From Prorocentrum cordatum (lineage: Eukaryota; Sar; Dinophyceae; Prorocentrales; Prorocentraceae): 64,000 nucleotides of DNA. The stretch's first letter is position 1. Each line of letters begins with the position of its first letter. Positions 1-11,335 of the stretch are shown piece after piece. The stretch is from positions 1,280,707 to 1,344,706 of the forward strand of contig CAUYUJ010004335.1 in NCBI GenBank assembly GCA_963575745.1. Direction: 5' to 3'. The notes beneath the pieces were generated by a model, which worked only from the letters and a program-made list of their open reading frames with translations, was not told where the DNA came from and did no database searches. The position numbers and the translations under genes are program-made.

Positions 1-680
1 GACCTCCAAAATTGTCCCAGAACGGCCCCATAGGCTCCCAAGACGACCCCAACGAGCTCCAAGACGGCCCAAGAGACCTCCAAGACGCCCACGATGGCCT
101 CCAAGACGGCTATGTAGCACCCCAAAAGGGTCCGGGTGTTGGCCCAGAGAGGCACTCAAGACGGCTTCCGACGGCGTCAAACGGGCCAGGAGCCCACAAA
201 GACGACCCAAGACGGCTCCAAGATGGCCCAAGACGGCCCAAGAGGCCCCCAAGAGGTCACCAAGACGGCACAAGAGGCCCCAAGAGGCCAAAGTCATTGA
301 TTTTCCTTAAGCCCGAGGCGGCCCAGGAGCCTCCAAATATCGCCCCAAGATCGCCCAAGAGGCCTCCAAGATGGCTCCAGAACGGCCCAAGAGGCCCCCA
401 AGACGGCCCCGAGAAGGCTCCAAGACGGCCCAAAAGGCCTCCAAGACGCCCACGATGGCCTCCAACACGGCCATGAAGCATCCCAAGAGGGCCCCAAGTC
501 GGCCCAGAGACGTCCCAAAGACGGCTTCCGACGGCGTCAGACGAGCCAGGAATGGCTTGACATTGCCAAAGAGGCCCCCGAGAAGCCCGCAAAGGCCCCC
601 GAGAGGCTCAAGGAGGCTCTCAAGATGCCTCCAAGAGGCTCCCAGGAAGCTCCCAAGAAGCCCCAAGAGTCTCCCAGAGG
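1..680. repeat. CCAAGACGGCCC-type degenerate minisatellite, block 1
   Basis: Short variants of CCAAGACGGCCCAAGAGGCC follow one another with constant drift, giving long Pro/Lys/Arg-rich or Gly/Leu/Trp-rich open frames on both strands that I regard as shadows. A phrase close to GACGGCTTCCGACGGCGTC occurs twice (about 160 and 525), so longer units are also duplicated. The same family recurs at 11771-11975 in this orientation and, in the opposite orientation (CTTGGGCCGTCTTGGGG), in at least eight blocks between 43 and 52 kb. It ends in a CCT tract near 680-715. Confidence 0.85.
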
Positions 681-3600
681 CTCCCTCTCCCCCTCCTCCT
701 CCTCCCCCTCCTCCTGATTTTCCCCGCCATCCTCCCCCAAGTGATGCCCGAAGGATGTCCACAACGGCTGAGGGAACACATGGTCCGATAGCCTGGCAGA
801 GCTCTTGCCACAACGCTCGGCCACATGGGCCACTCCGAAAGGCAGGGGGCGGCGGTAATTCGCTGTAGGCGTCTTCGATAATGATTCCAAACCCTTGGCA
901 GTCCTCGGTCTCTCTCTAAGGGGGCGTGGAGCCCATCCTGGGCGCTTCCGTGGGCCTCCAGGGGCTCCAGAAGTTCACGAAACCGAGGGACGTGCTTTGG
1001 AACTAAACGTCTCCAACTTAGGCAAGGATGGCCCCACGGGTTCGCCTCGGGACCATCGGAGGGGTCTCTCGGGCCGGTTCGAGAGGTCAGGATCGTGGAA
1101 AAGCTGCGCGATTGAACAAAAAGCTAAGGGGGCACACACCAGCCACTGCGGGGCCCTATCTACGTCGAAGCTCGCAGCCCTGCGCCTTTGGCACCAGCGG
1201 CCACTCCATGTTGGTGGCGTTACCGAGATCCGCCGACCACTTCAGCTGGATGTCCTTCGCAACCAACGACGGGACGAATCCAGACGGAGCACGGAGGAGC
1301 AAAACGAGGGACGAACAGCGGAGGGAGGAGGGCGGGGGGAGGACGACGAGCAGCAGAAGCAGCAGAGGCAACAGGAGCGGAGGACCAGGAGCTGTGGGTA
1401 GAATCGAAGTGCCGCTCAGCTCTCATCAGCCTCATCGGTTCTGAGCGCGCTGACCCCCACAGCCCCCGCGAAAAGGACGCGGTATGTTTGGGGACTGCAG
1501 CTACTTTGGGGGAACTGCAGCGAGCTTGCGCCTATGGCATGCGTCCTGTCGGGCAAATCCGCCCGCAGGCGTCCGCCTGGCTAAAATAGAACAGTGCAGA
1601 ACAAGCATCTCACATAATGGGACCCTGGGGACTACCCATATATGTGGTGACAGCGAAAGAAGGGGAAAGGAAGTAAGTCTAAGGAGAAGAGAGGAGGCAA
1701 CCCAAGAGGGAATCAATGACTCCCCATTGAGCCGCCAGAACTTCGCTGGTAGCATAAAAAATCTGCCAATCGCGATAGCTGCCCTAGCCCGAGCTCTATT
1801 TCCCCATGGCTGACAAAGTGGGCGGACGTGACATGCCTGGGGAAAAGGAGAGAGAAGGGTAATTCCGAGTGATGGGGGGCCCTGGGCATGCCCTGCCTGT
1901 GCCAGGCCAAACGGGACTAGAAACTGGAATAATATCCTGCAGCGGATTCGATATGGTGGAAGGGAAGGGTGCGGCAACAGCAGACTACGAAGGGAAAGGA
2001 AAGAGGAACCGCAGCATCATGAGAGGGGAAGGAGGAGTGGGGGCGCCTGTTGATCGACGTGTTGCAACAAGTGGGAACAAGACCGGTGGAGGTAAGAGAG
2101 GGGAGGAACATGGGGACGAGGGTAGTTGGGTGAGGGAGGGGAATGGGGGAGGGAGAAGAAATGAAGGAGGCAGGAGGCAGCGTGGAGGAGAGAGGAGGGA
2201 TGCTGTGGAGGAGGATGGAAGAGGGGGGAAGACGAAATTGGTGCGCTCGCACCCTGTCTGACATTCTGTCCCTCCCCCCCATCCATTCCAATGGAGTTGA
2301 GTCGCCGCTACTCGCAGAGCCGAATATCGAAAAAGGCATGGATCTCGAAAGGGCAACGTTGTCCAAGAGGGCCCTGAAGATCCAGACGTGGGAGGAGCAT
2401 GAAGAAGGCGAAGGGGAGTCGTGAAAGCATGAAGGAGGCGGAGGGACGAAGGAAGGACGGGGAATCTTGACGGACGTGGCAGGAAGCGACGGAAGCGATG
2501 GGAAGAAAGAGGGTGCGAAAAGATCCAGGAGTGTCGGTCCGTGTGGCGGAAATCCGTGGAAATCTCTGCATGTCTTTTGTTTCTCCCGCACGAACACGAC
2601 CGCAGTGCACGAGCAAACGCATGAGGCCCGCCCCGGGGCACTGAGCATGAGATCCGCTTCCCCTCACGGGGGCTATGAACGCGCCCATCGGATACAGGCA
2701 CGGGCATGACGGCGGTAATGCAGCGGAGGAGGAGGAGGAGCAGGAGAGCGAGGCGAGGGGAGACAGGAAACATGTGAATACTGCAAGGAACCCTCGGCTT
2801 TCGAAACCCAGCCGCGGCACCTGAAACTTAGGGCCTGCTCAGCCGCAAGACAAACATCGGAGTAAGCAATGCATCCACACCTGAAGCCAGAAATGCCGAA
2901 GCACAGTACCCGAGCAAATCAGGGAATGAGGAGGGGGAGAGGAGGAGGGCAGAGAGAAAGGCTCTGCATGTGGCAAGCGCTGCAACGGGAGCGGTGCTGT
3001 TGCTGATGCGGGAATACGGCCAGCGCTCAGGCGAAGGCATCGTTCCATGGGGCGGGCATTGTCCGAAACGCGGCCAACGCGTCAGCGGTAGCACCACTCT
3101 TGCACGCGCAAGAATGTAATCGCCGCCGCGGCATGGGCATCGTTCCATTGGACGGAGGCTCATTGAAAATCGATACGTACTTGTGGCCCCCGCTACAGTC
3201 TGAGCACAATTGTTTGAAGGGCGGAGACTGTTCTGGCGGTGGAAAAAAACCAAATGGGAGACCACATTGGGCAATCCCTTGTGGAAAACCGTGTGCGGGA
3301 TAGGCGGGCAACCATGCAAAAGGAGAAACTACGCAAATACGCATAATGTATAACTGCGGGGGGGTGGAAGAAGGAGGGACGATAGAGGATGGAAGAACTG
3401 GAGGAGCAGCAGCAGCAACAGGAGAACGATGAGGAGGGAGGATGGGCAGGCAAGCGAGCGAGCGCCCACGCCCGCCGCCGCCCCACCCTCTGAGAAACAG
3501 ACCTGTAAGCCCAAAAAGTCGCATGTGCGCGCGTGCCTCATTCAGCGTACCAGGCACCTGCTCTGTGCCAATGCGATATGCGTACGGAATCAACAATGGC

Positions 3601-3835
3601 TGAAAGCACGACGACTCAAATGGGTGACAACACTCCCGAATCCACTGGATGCCACCAAAAGTCTCCCACACGCAAACTTGTCTAGCAAAACCGACATTCC
3701 ACGGCCAGCGCTGGCGGCAAGACGGCGCCGGATAAACCCATGATGACTCTCGACATACTCGGCGAGAACCTGTACGACCACCCTACGGGTGATAAGCAGG
3801 TGCGGGGGGAGGAGCCAGCATCTCGCTTAATCGAT
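681..3835. other. No recognisable gene; purine/pyrimidine-skewed filler
   Basis: I see no conserved domain, RNA gene or transposon signature here. The stretch 1970-2480 is strongly GGA/GGAGG-rich on the plus strand and 2700-2760 has a GGAGGA run, which explains the long Ser/Pro frames on the minus strand. A short phrase containing GGGCATCGTTCCAT is repeated near 3035 and 3135. Frames up to 262 aa exist but are low in complexity and mutually overlapping. Confidence 0.6.
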
Positions 3836-4186
3836 CGCACCATCCTATCACGATCGAAATCATTATCGATATCACGAACGATCTCACAATCGATCTCACA
3901 ATCGATCTCACTCGAACGATGTCATTATCAAACTCACTATTGATCTGAATATCGGTCTCAATGTCGATATTACAGTCGAACTCACGATCCTTCTCGCTAT
4001 CGAGCTCGCTATCGCTTCCACGACCAATCTCCCAACCGATCTCCAAACCGATGTCCACTATCGACATCACTATCCCTCTCGCGATGGATATCACTATCGA
4101 TATCACTATCGTTCTCCCAGCCGACCTCACTGTCAATACCACTCGATCGATGTCATGATCGGTCCCATTATCGATATCGTTATCGA
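3836..4186. repeat. ATCGATCTCAC-type short tandem repeat
   Basis: Degenerate 12-mers around ATCGATCTCACA/T are tandemly arranged, densest at 3860-3910 and 4080-4180. The reverse-complement form (TGAGATCGATAG) makes up the array at 16851-17065, so this is one dispersed family in two orientations. The array stops exactly where the 3' repeat of YR retroelement 1 begins. Confidence 0.8.
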
Positions 4187-4327
4187 TCCTCCGAGGGGCC
4201 TTACGGGTCTCCAGAGGCGCATACATTTTTTGTGTAGAGCTGATCCGAGCCCTTCGCAGCGAGACAACAGGCGAAGCTTGCGATAACACTGGCGGTGCGA
4301 GAACTCTGGAACTGCGAAGCCCGTCCC
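4187..4327 (-). repeat. Element 1 outer 3' direct repeat (B2)
   Basis: Direct copy of 4476-4617, about 85% identical by eye; both begin TCCTCCG-GGGGCC and share GCGAAGCTTGCGATAACACT. The element-like sequence stops here against the ATCGATCTCAC array. Confidence 0.75.
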
Positions 4328-4475
4328 ACGACGGTTAAAATGCGAAAGACAGGGGGGGGGGGGGGGAGGGACAGACTTGAGCACAGAAGGCATCGGACAC
4401 GCATGCAACTCGAACGTCTGAAGCGATGGTGGAGGCCCTCACGCTCACTCAGGATGCCCGTTATCAGAACTTCTA
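4328..4475 (-). repeat. Element 1 inner segment between the B copies (candidate A2), with SL-like stretch
   Basis: Lies where an A2 repeat would sit in a split-direct-repeat end. It holds a G-run (4352-4366) and, at 4376-4397, a 22-nt stretch beginning CTTGAGC and ending CGGA that resembles the reverse-complemented spliced leader at 16 of 22 positions. Element 2's A repeat has an SL-like stretch in the same place, followed by the same CAC. Confidence 0.45.
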
Positions 4476-4617
4476 TCCTCCGCGGGGCCTCACGGGTCTC
4501 CCGAGGCGCATACCTTTTTCCTTGCAAAGCAAATCCGAGCCCTTCGCAGCGAGACAACTAGCGAAGCTTGCGATAACACTGCCGAGGCGAGAACTCCGGA
4601 ACTGCGAAGCCCGCCCA
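4476..4617 (-). repeat. Element 1 inner 3' direct repeat (B1)
   Basis: Second copy of the repeat at 4187-4327, directly downstream of the methyltransferase-like coding region. Confidence 0.75.
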
Positions 4618-5345
4618 CTACACGCATAGTATGACCTGGCTTGCCGCCACAAAACTCTTCCAGGATGAAAGTGATATCCACATTAGCTCGAGTCTTGCAC
4701 ACTGCACAGAATTGAATAACACTGAAGCAGCCTGGCGCGCGAAAGCCTGGGGGCACGCGGCCGCAGCACACGTCATCTTGGAGCCTTCCAGCACCACGCG
4801 AAGCTCATTGGTCTGGGAGCACAGCCCGCGTCGCCCGGAGCACACCCGGCGGCAGGGGCCGAGGCCACCCGCATGCCAGGCCTGCAGCTGGGCCCGCTTG
4901 CGAAAGGTGGCACCGCACTGGTAGTAGTCGAGGATGACCTGGGAGCTGGTCGGCTTGCTGGCCAACGCTGTCATCCGAAGCACACTCCACAACGGTGAGC
5001 CAGCTGGGTTCTCCAGGATGACAGCGACCTTCTTGGTCGCGCATGCTGAGATGATGGCTAGCGAGAACTCGGCCGTCGCGCTGCCGATCGCGATCCGCGA
5101 ACGGTCGGCGGGGCGCTGCAGCGCGTCGGGGCGCAGCCGGCGGCTCGAAGTGGACCGCCGGGGCGACCAGGCTGTCCTCGGCGAGCGGCGCTCCACGACG
5201 AGCAAGGCGTGCCCGGCCACGGGCCGCTGATGAACCCCTGCTGGATCCAGGCGAGCAGCAGAGAGCGCGCCCCAGCCAGGCTCGCATCCTGCAGCGGGCA
5301 CCCGGCGTCCTCGAGGGTCACGACGGCGGCGCCCAAGCCACGCAA
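4618..5345 (-). pseudogene. C5-methyltransferase-like domain of element 1
   Basis: Two overlapping frames carry motifs of a C5-cytosine-methyltransferase-like fold. One frame (5058-5345) has GTPCSSWSAARR, like motif IV with its Pro-Cys nucleophile. The other (4618-5301) has ILENPAGSPLWS, like motif VI with ENP in place of ENV, and then YQCGATFRKRAQL and two Cys pairs. A Gly/aromatic motif I is not clear in this copy. The same series appears in element 2 in the same position after the recombinase. By family knowledge such a domain would bind S-adenosylmethionine and methylate cytosine in DNA; that activity here is inference and the copy is frameshifted. It overlaps the end of the long pol frame (stop at 5318). 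Confidence 0.7.
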
Positions 5346-5427
5346 CTGCGTAGCGATCCGCTTGGCCCGACGCCTCCTCCGTGCCCTTCGCGCAGGGCGC
5401 GGGCGACCTCAGCCTTCATCCGCAGCT

Positions 5428-6669
5428 TCAGCGCGGAGGCGGCAGGGCAGAGGGGGCGGCCAGCGGCGGCGCCGGAGGTGGGCGGCGACTTTGCATGCAT
5501 CTCGCCAGGCCCTCCTCCATCGTCCGCGCGAAAGAGGGCGGTGGCGGGCGACGGCTTGGTCGCTTCCCGCAAGGCCAGGGCCGCCTTCTCGTAGCGCCTG
5601 ACTGAGCCGCCCGTCCGCCAGCAGCCTCGCATCTTGATATCGGACAGCGCCCGTCTCTGAGAGATCTCATCGAAGGACGCCCCCCATGGCGCAGCGAGTA
5701 GAGCTGCGGGAGCAGCACGTGGTACCCGTTGGTCAGCGCGGCGTTGGGCAGCACGGAGGTCAGGTGCTCTGCGTCGCAGGACCAGAGAGGGCCTGTGGCC
5801 CGCTGGTCCGCGAGCAGCTGCAAGGTGTAGCCGAGCCATCCGCAGGCCGCCCAGTCCAGCATCACGCTCTCGTCGTACTCGCCTGTCTTGTTTGAGCGAC
5901 CAAGCTCGTGGGCGCCCAAGATGATCCCCCAGATCGGTGAGCCTCCTGAGCCTGCGACTGGTGGCACGAGCGACTCGCCAGACAGGGCAAACAGCTCGCC
6001 CGGGCGCAGGTGGGCCATGAACGCGACCAGGATGGCGATCGCCTCTTCCAGGAAACCTAACCAGGGCAGCCCGCCGAGCAGCCCCATCAGCCCGCGGTAG
6101 GGCAGCGGCGCGTGGCGGTGGACGGGCACGAGCTTGCGCCACCCAGTCACCGCGCGCCACGCCCTCGGCAGCTGCCGCTGGGCATTGAGCTCGGGCCACA
6201 GGTGCTGCAGGGCGGCCAGGAACTTGGGGCCGTCGTTGGCGGGGCGGCCGCTCTGGTAAAGGACGTCGAATCACCTCGCGATGATATCGCCCAGCGCCTG
6301 GTGATCTGAGTCCGGGAGGCCGCCCTGGGCCACGCACTGCTGGGACCAGCCCAGGCGGTGCACATAGTCCACCATGGTTGCCGACCTCACCAACGAAAGC
6401 TCCAGGACACTCCACTGCAGCGCGCGGGCGATGGGCTCGGCCACGGCGTAGTGAGCGGACGCCTGCCTTGCGCGCTGCCAGGTTCGCATCGCCGAGGCTG
6501 GGCAATCTCTGCGACGCAAGAGAGCCCCTCCCCGCCTCTGGGCTGAGGGATGCCAGGCTCGAGGAGCAGGCGTCGGAGCTGTCGCCACTGCCAGAGCCCC
6601 CGTCGTCGCTAAGGTCGCGGGCGCGGAGAGCCGCCAGCTCGATCTCATCGCGAAGCTGTTGGCTGGCAA
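5428..6669 (-). pseudogene. Tyrosine recombinase of element 1
   Basis: About 350 codons across two or more frames. The N-terminal part (6271-6669) is helical and rich in Ala, Leu and Val, like the core-binding domain of phage-integrase-type recombinases. The catalytic part has AHLRPGELFAL (first Arg box), LYSLRHGG (second Arg with adjacent His) and GCWRTGGSVRRYEKAA, where the Tyr is the expected nucleophile. In YR retrotransposons this enzyme integrates a circular DNA intermediate and replaces a DDE integrase. All three key boxes look intact here, unlike elements 2 and 3, although a frameshift falls inside the C-terminal box. Confidence 0.8.
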
Positions 6670-8913
6670 CTCTCTGATCAGCCCCCCGCTCCTGCATCAG
6701 CCGGCGGGCGTCGGCGAGCCTGTCGAAGTCGACGCGACTCGGCGCCAGCCCCCCTCGCGATGGAGCACTGGCCGGGTTCGGCTCGCTGGGGGCCCAACGC
6801 GCACGGAAGCGGCCGCCGGTGAGAAGGCCCAGGGCGGCGAGCTCCCAGCACGCGGGCAGGCGGCGGCGTGACCTCGCGCGGCCCTTTGCGACCGCGAGGA
6901 CTAGGGCCATATTGTCCACGGGGAAAAGCGCGCGCTTGCGGCGATGAGCTCGAGCGCGATGCAAGTGACGAACCGCCATCACGAGAGCCCACCCCTCAAT
7001 CCTCATGATCTCGCCCTCCTCGCGCCACCTTCCGCACGCGCAAGCCTTCCAGCTCGAGGCAGCCTCTGCCGAAGCCGGAACCTCGTCGAGCAGCCGACCC
7101 CCCCAGGGTCGAGCGTCGGTAGCCAGCCGAACAGCCGGTCGAGACCGAAGATCATGAAAACAGTGCCCGAGAACGCCCGGACGAAGTGCGAGCTCACGTG
7201 CGCTCACCGCCCCCTCCGCCCTGAACCTCCACCTCTCGTCGCGCCTCCCCACTGGGGCCGCGCCCTTGCGGCCCCACTGCGAATGACAGACCCCGAAGCC
7301 CTCAGTCGACGCCCCGCTGACTTGTACTAGATCGCCCCAGGCCATGCGCGCGCTGTGAGATAGCAGAGGCAGCAAACCGCGCACCCAACGCAGTTCACGA
7401 GCGACGGCAGGCCACAAGGGGACAACTTGTTGGGCAATGCTCTCGGCGAAACAGTAGCATGCATCCACGATCGACAGCGCCTCTCTCCGAAGGAGACTAG
7501 CCCACGTAACATGCCAAATCAGCTTCCTGATCTCGCTTCCGCTGGCCCTACCTGTTTCCAAGACGAAGTCCAGAGCAAAGCGCAGCTTCCACATCCTCTT
7601 CGAACTGACCCGGATCACGCGCCTGTCCGCGTCGAAAATCAGCCCAGTGAACTCGGCGCAACGTTGGCCATCGGAGATCTCGTGACACCCAAGCCCCATG
7701 TCCTCCAAGACGGCGCGAGCCACGGAGATGCGAGGGGTGGCTTCGGCGGCATCTGGCGAGACAGCAGCAAAGTTATCTACATCAACAGCATGCTTGACAG
7801 ACATGGTATCAAAAACTTGCGGGGGGGGCCTCTGTCAGAAACCTCATCGACGCAGCGCAGACCTACACGCCCCACCCCAACGAAGACGGCAGTTTGACCG
7901 AAAAAATAGAGCCCATGACCAGCCCGCAGGAAGGACGAGGAGATGAGGCGAACAGAAAGGACCGAGACGCACCCGCTCCTCGCTCGAAAAGCCCGGGACG
8001 CATGAGGTCAGGATCTGGGGCAGAGCAAAAACTCGCTCATCCCAGGAGCAAGGGCAATGCGATAGAATGCAGCCTACACATCACACTGGGCCACCTGAAG
8101 AGGCCCCTCGTCCTCCACCTCGACGCGACCCCACGATCCACTGCAGGGGGCGCAGTCTTGACAGGAAGACGGAAGAGATCATTAGCAGCACGAGTGTCAA
8201 AAATCATTCGGAGAGAGCGATCCTTGTGCTCACAAAGGATATCCCAACGGCGGCAGGGCGGGCGCTCGAGAAGCCGACGATGCCCCTCGCACGCAAGTCA
8301 CTCAAGAACTCGCCATACACCACTGAGCGCTTCACAAGCGCTGGATCCGAATACACGGAGGAGACGCCATAACCGTCAGCCGCGGCAGGTCCGCTGTCCT
8401 TCTCGAGAAGGAGACGCGATCTCCACTCCGACCACGTCTTGAGCTCCCGGCCGTCGAGCACGTTGGAGAGCTCCACGGGCTTAGAAGAGACCGGAGGCAG
8501 CGAGACGGCCCCCGCGCGGCACGGAGATGGAAGGCCCGCGGCATCGGCCTCGAAGGCGTAGCCGGCGCGGGCGCCGCAGAGCTCCCGAAAGGCTCCCGCG
8601 GCATCGCCGAGCCCAGCAGGCGGCGGGCCGACGGCCCAGTAGGCGTCCTTCAGCTCTTCAAGGCACGACAGCTGGCCGGCCGAGAAGGGCGCCGAGCCGC
8701 CGTCGCCAGCAGGGACAGGATGACCAAAAAAGTTCGTTGAGTGCAGTAACGCTTCGATTGCACCAAGGCTGCCAGTGCTGCCGCGCTGCAGCCCTCCTTC
8801 TCCTTCTGACCGAGCGGCAACCAGCAGCGACCCCAGGCCCCTTCGCGATGGGGATAAGGCGGCGGACAGGGGAGTAGCTCCCGCGGCGGCCCGCTGGCGG
8901 GCCCGTCGCCCAT
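6670..8913 (-). pseudogene. pol N-terminal part of element 1: reverse transcriptase and RNase H
   Basis: The pol frame appears to start near 8913 (MGDGPASGPPRELL), just after the gag stop. At 8204-8476 is a pre-RT block ending with RARGIVGFSSARPAAVG, followed in another frame by RSLRMIFDTRAAN and by a motif-A-like AFYRIALAPGMSEF that is interrupted by stops. The long frame 5318-7804 resumes with VDVDNFAAVS, the YxDD-type box in the Asp-Asn form, then a thumb region and an RNase H fold with FPVDNMALVLAVAKGRA and RARWAPSEPNPA. RT copies element RNA and RNase H removes it. Homologous blocks occur in element 2 at the same spacing. Not functional as read. Confidence 0.8.
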
Positions 8914-8985
8914 CTTGAAGAGGGCGAAAGACGGTGGCCAGCTACGGCGACAGGATGGCCAACACCTACCGCCGGTCCCGATGGA

Positions 8986-9528
8986 CTAGTCCTTCTCGCC
9001 CTTGAGAGCCTTGCGCTCTTCAAAGGCCTTGCGGCGTTCCTTCACGACCTGGTACTCGTTCGAGAGCTCACGGCCCACCCAGGCCTCCAGCTCCGGCGAG
9101 ACGCACAGCATGCCGCGCGTTGCCGACAGCCCGAAGTAAAGGTGGGCGTCGTCGTAGGGATCGCCCACGACACCCTTCTTCCCATCCTGCACCTTCTTGG
9201 GGCCGAGCTTCCCCTTGTGCTTGAGCTCGATCAGCTGCGCGAAGCGGCGGGCCAGCAGCGGCAGCGGCGGCGGCAACCGCCGCCAGCCAGGGCGGCGGCG
9301 GCCAGGCGCCAGCGGGGGCCGTGCTGGGCCGGCCGCAGCCGCCGCCAGCCGCGGCCGCCGCCTCCCGCTCGCCGGCCTCCAGGGGGGAGGCGGCGGCGGC
9401 GGCGGCGGCAGCAGCCGCAGCAGCGGCAGGCGGAAGACCAGGGCGGGGCGGCCCGTCTCGGGCGGCGGCGGCAAGGCGCTGCTGCCGCCGCAGGGCGGCG
9501 CCAGAAGGGCCGCCGCCGCCGGAAGCCA
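8986..9528 (-). pseudogene. gag-like ORF1 of element 1
   Basis: The likely start is ATG at 9528, about 45 nt after the SL relics, giving an Ala/Gly/Arg-rich N-terminus. A frameshift near 9240 leads into a frame with LIELKHKGKLGPKKVQ, DDAHLYFGLSATRGMLCVSP and a charged coiled tail ending KALKGEKD before TAG at 8986. The tail (SPELEAWVGREL, then KERRKAFEERK) is clearly related to the end of element 2 gag (APELQAHISDEL, then KERRKLREERL), which fixes its identity as the same ORF1. No zinc knuckle was seen. It lies directly upstream of pol in another frame. Confidence 0.7.
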
Positions 9529-9571
9529 TCGCGACGGGGCGGGCCCGGCGCGAACCTGGACCAGGGGCGGG

Positions 9572-9603
9572 TTTGAGCCAGAGGGGCTTGAGCCAGGCTA
9601 CGG
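9572..9603 (-). promoter_or_regulatory. Tandem spliced-leader relics at the 5' end of element 1
   Basis: On the minus strand 9603-9587 reads CCGTAGCCTGGCTCAAG, the DinoSL from its second base with a single 4-nt deletion (ATTT). It is followed in exact 15-nt register by CCCCTCTGGCTCAAA (9586-9572), which matches the SL 3' 15-mer CCATTTTGGCTCAAG at 11 of 15 positions. The AG inside the SL can itself serve as an acceptor, so repeated retroposition leaves 15-nt relics; this is that pattern. It marks the 5' end of an mRNA that was trans-spliced and reinserted at least twice. Confidence 0.8.
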
Positions 9604-9809
9604 CTCTGGTGAAGATACGCGAAGCGTGAAGATTAAGAGCCAACAACTACGGGCGAATCTGAAATACGAAAAAATGCGGAACGCTGGGGGGGCGCAGCCG
9701 CTGTACGTTTACAATTGGAACGCGCGCGCGCGCCAAGTGCCAAGGGCCAATCTGTCACATCGCGTCCTGGCTCGCTCCGCAGGGCCAACCCTCGACGAAT
9801 TGTCCCCCA

Positions 9810-10924
9810 CCCAGGCGGCTCCCCCTTGGGCGGCCACTATGCGATGCCTGCTACATGACGGGGACAAGGGGGGATGGCTATGAGTGAGCCTGGGCATGCG
9901 TGAATCTGGAAACGATGGGAAGGTACACTTTCTGAGGGTATGAGCCTAAATATGATTGAGCTGAATATGGGCGCATATGAGTATGAGTGGTCTGGGTGAG
10001 TGGGCCTGCGTGCGGGTGAGTCTCGGTGAGTGTGTGTGTGTGTGTCAGGGAGTGGATGGTCTGATGAGCCTGCGTGTGGCTAAGCTGAGTATGAGCGTTA
10101 CTGAGCGAGAGTGATCTGAAAAGGCCCTGCTATCCCGCGGTGGCTATGAGGCTATGAAAGACGAGAAGTCAGCGGCACAAAACGGGCGCCTCGCCCAACA
10201 CCTACAAAATCTAGCCGCAGGCGGGCAAGCCCCCACCCCCTCTCCTTGACAGCTCCCCCTTGGAGTGTCCAGATGCCATGTTTGCTGTATCGCTGTGATC
10301 ATGAGGTCCCCAAAGGAGAGCAGTCCGCGCCGCCGACCGAGCGCCTCGCTCCGGACATCACCAAACTGTTGACAGCGAATGGGTCCCCTTCTAAGGCGGC
10401 TCCCCCTTGGGCTTCCCGAGTGCAATGCCTGCTGTACCGCGGTGGCCATGGGCCTCTAAAAGAAAAGGAATCCTCACCGTCAAACCAGCGGGTCACTCAA
10501 GACCTTCACGTGATCTGGCCACGAATGGGCAACGGCCCATCTCCCTGGCAGGTCCTCCTCGGGATGCCCTAGTGCCATGCCTGATATATCGCGGTGGTCA
10601 TGGGACTCGCAAAGCTTAGAACCCATGAGGCTCTGAAGCAAGCGGCGTCCGCGACGCCAAACGAGCGCCTTGCTCCTGGCATCCCTACAATGTGGCCGCG
10701 AACGGCCAACTATCCCCCTCACTGGCGGCTACCCTTTGGAGTGCCCATCTGCTATCCCGGTTTTACATACTACGGCGGCCATGAAACTCTCAAAGTAGAA
10801 GGGTCGGCGACGCCAAAAGAGCGCCTCGCTCAAAACATCGCCACAACTTGGCCGCGACTGCGCAACTGTCTCCCTTCCTGGCGGTTACCCCCTGGGTTGC
10901 CCAAATGAGATGGCTGCTACATAT
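9810..10924. repeat. Degenerate minisatellite of about 150-175 bp, at least five copies
   Basis: Units begin near 9821, 10251, 10397, 10548, 10725 and 10880 with GGCGGCTCCCCCTTGG-like sequence, followed by ATGCCTGCTGTATCGCGGTGGCCATG-like sequence, ACGCCAAACGAGCGCCTCGCTC and TGGCCGCGAACGGCCAAC variants. Open frames across it are shadows. Confidence 0.75.
9885..10130. repeat. TGAGTATGAG-rich tract (left copy)
   Basis: Variants of TGAGTATGAGTG with a GTGTGTGTGT run. The phrase TAAGCTGAGTATGAGCGT near 10081 recurs near 11034, on the other side of the 150-bp minisatellite. Confidence 0.6.
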
Positions 10925-11335
10925 CGCAGATAATGGGGGGGCGAGCACGGGTATGAGTGAGTACGAGCATGTGTGGGTCTGAAAGTGAACGATGCCAGTG
11001 GGAAGGGCCTGGCTGTATAAGCCTGACTATGACTAAGCTGAGTATGAGCGTAGTTGAGTGGAAGCGGTTTGAACAAGTGAGCCTGAGTGCGAGTGTGTCT
11101 GAGTTTGAGCGTGGAGTCTGGGAGTGAATGCTCTAAGAACCAGGAGTCTGGGTGCACGAATCTAGCGGGCCTGGCTGTGAGTGCGTCTGGACCTGAGTGG
11201 GTACGGGACTAAGGATGAGGAAGGAGAAGGAAAAGGAAGCGTAAGCGCCACACCAACAACAAGACTCCAGACTTAGGATATGGGGTTTAAGAACGAGACC
11301 TCCGTGAAGCCATGCGATGCCAGAAAACCTGAATC
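10925..11335. repeat. TGAGTATGAG-rich tract (right copy) and filler
   Basis: Same short-unit family as 9885-10130, thinning out after about 11200. No gene seen. Confidence 0.55.

Larger units (their letters stand above)
4187..9603 (-). mobile_element. YR retroelement 1 (gag-RT-RH-YR-methyltransferase), decayed
   Basis: Read on the minus strand from SL relics at 9603 to a duplicated 3' repeat ending at 4187, this is a full series of retroelement domains: gag-like ORF, reverse transcriptase, RNase H, tyrosine recombinase and a C5-methyltransferase-like domain. Domain order and several sequence blocks match element 2 (34506-40920), for example the stretch before RT motif A and the YR C-terminus. 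The 3' end carries two direct copies of a repeat of about 140 bp (4187-4327, 4476-4617) around a unique segment, as expected for a B1-A2-B2 split-direct-repeat end. I could not find the matching A1 copy at the 5' end, so the 5' boundary is set by the SL relics. Frameshifts and in-frame stops show it is not active. Confidence 0.8.

Noticed and set aside
12-868. Pro/Lys/Arg-rich plus-strand proteins
   Set aside because: Translation of the CCAAGACGGCCC minisatellite; equivalent frames appear in every block of that family.
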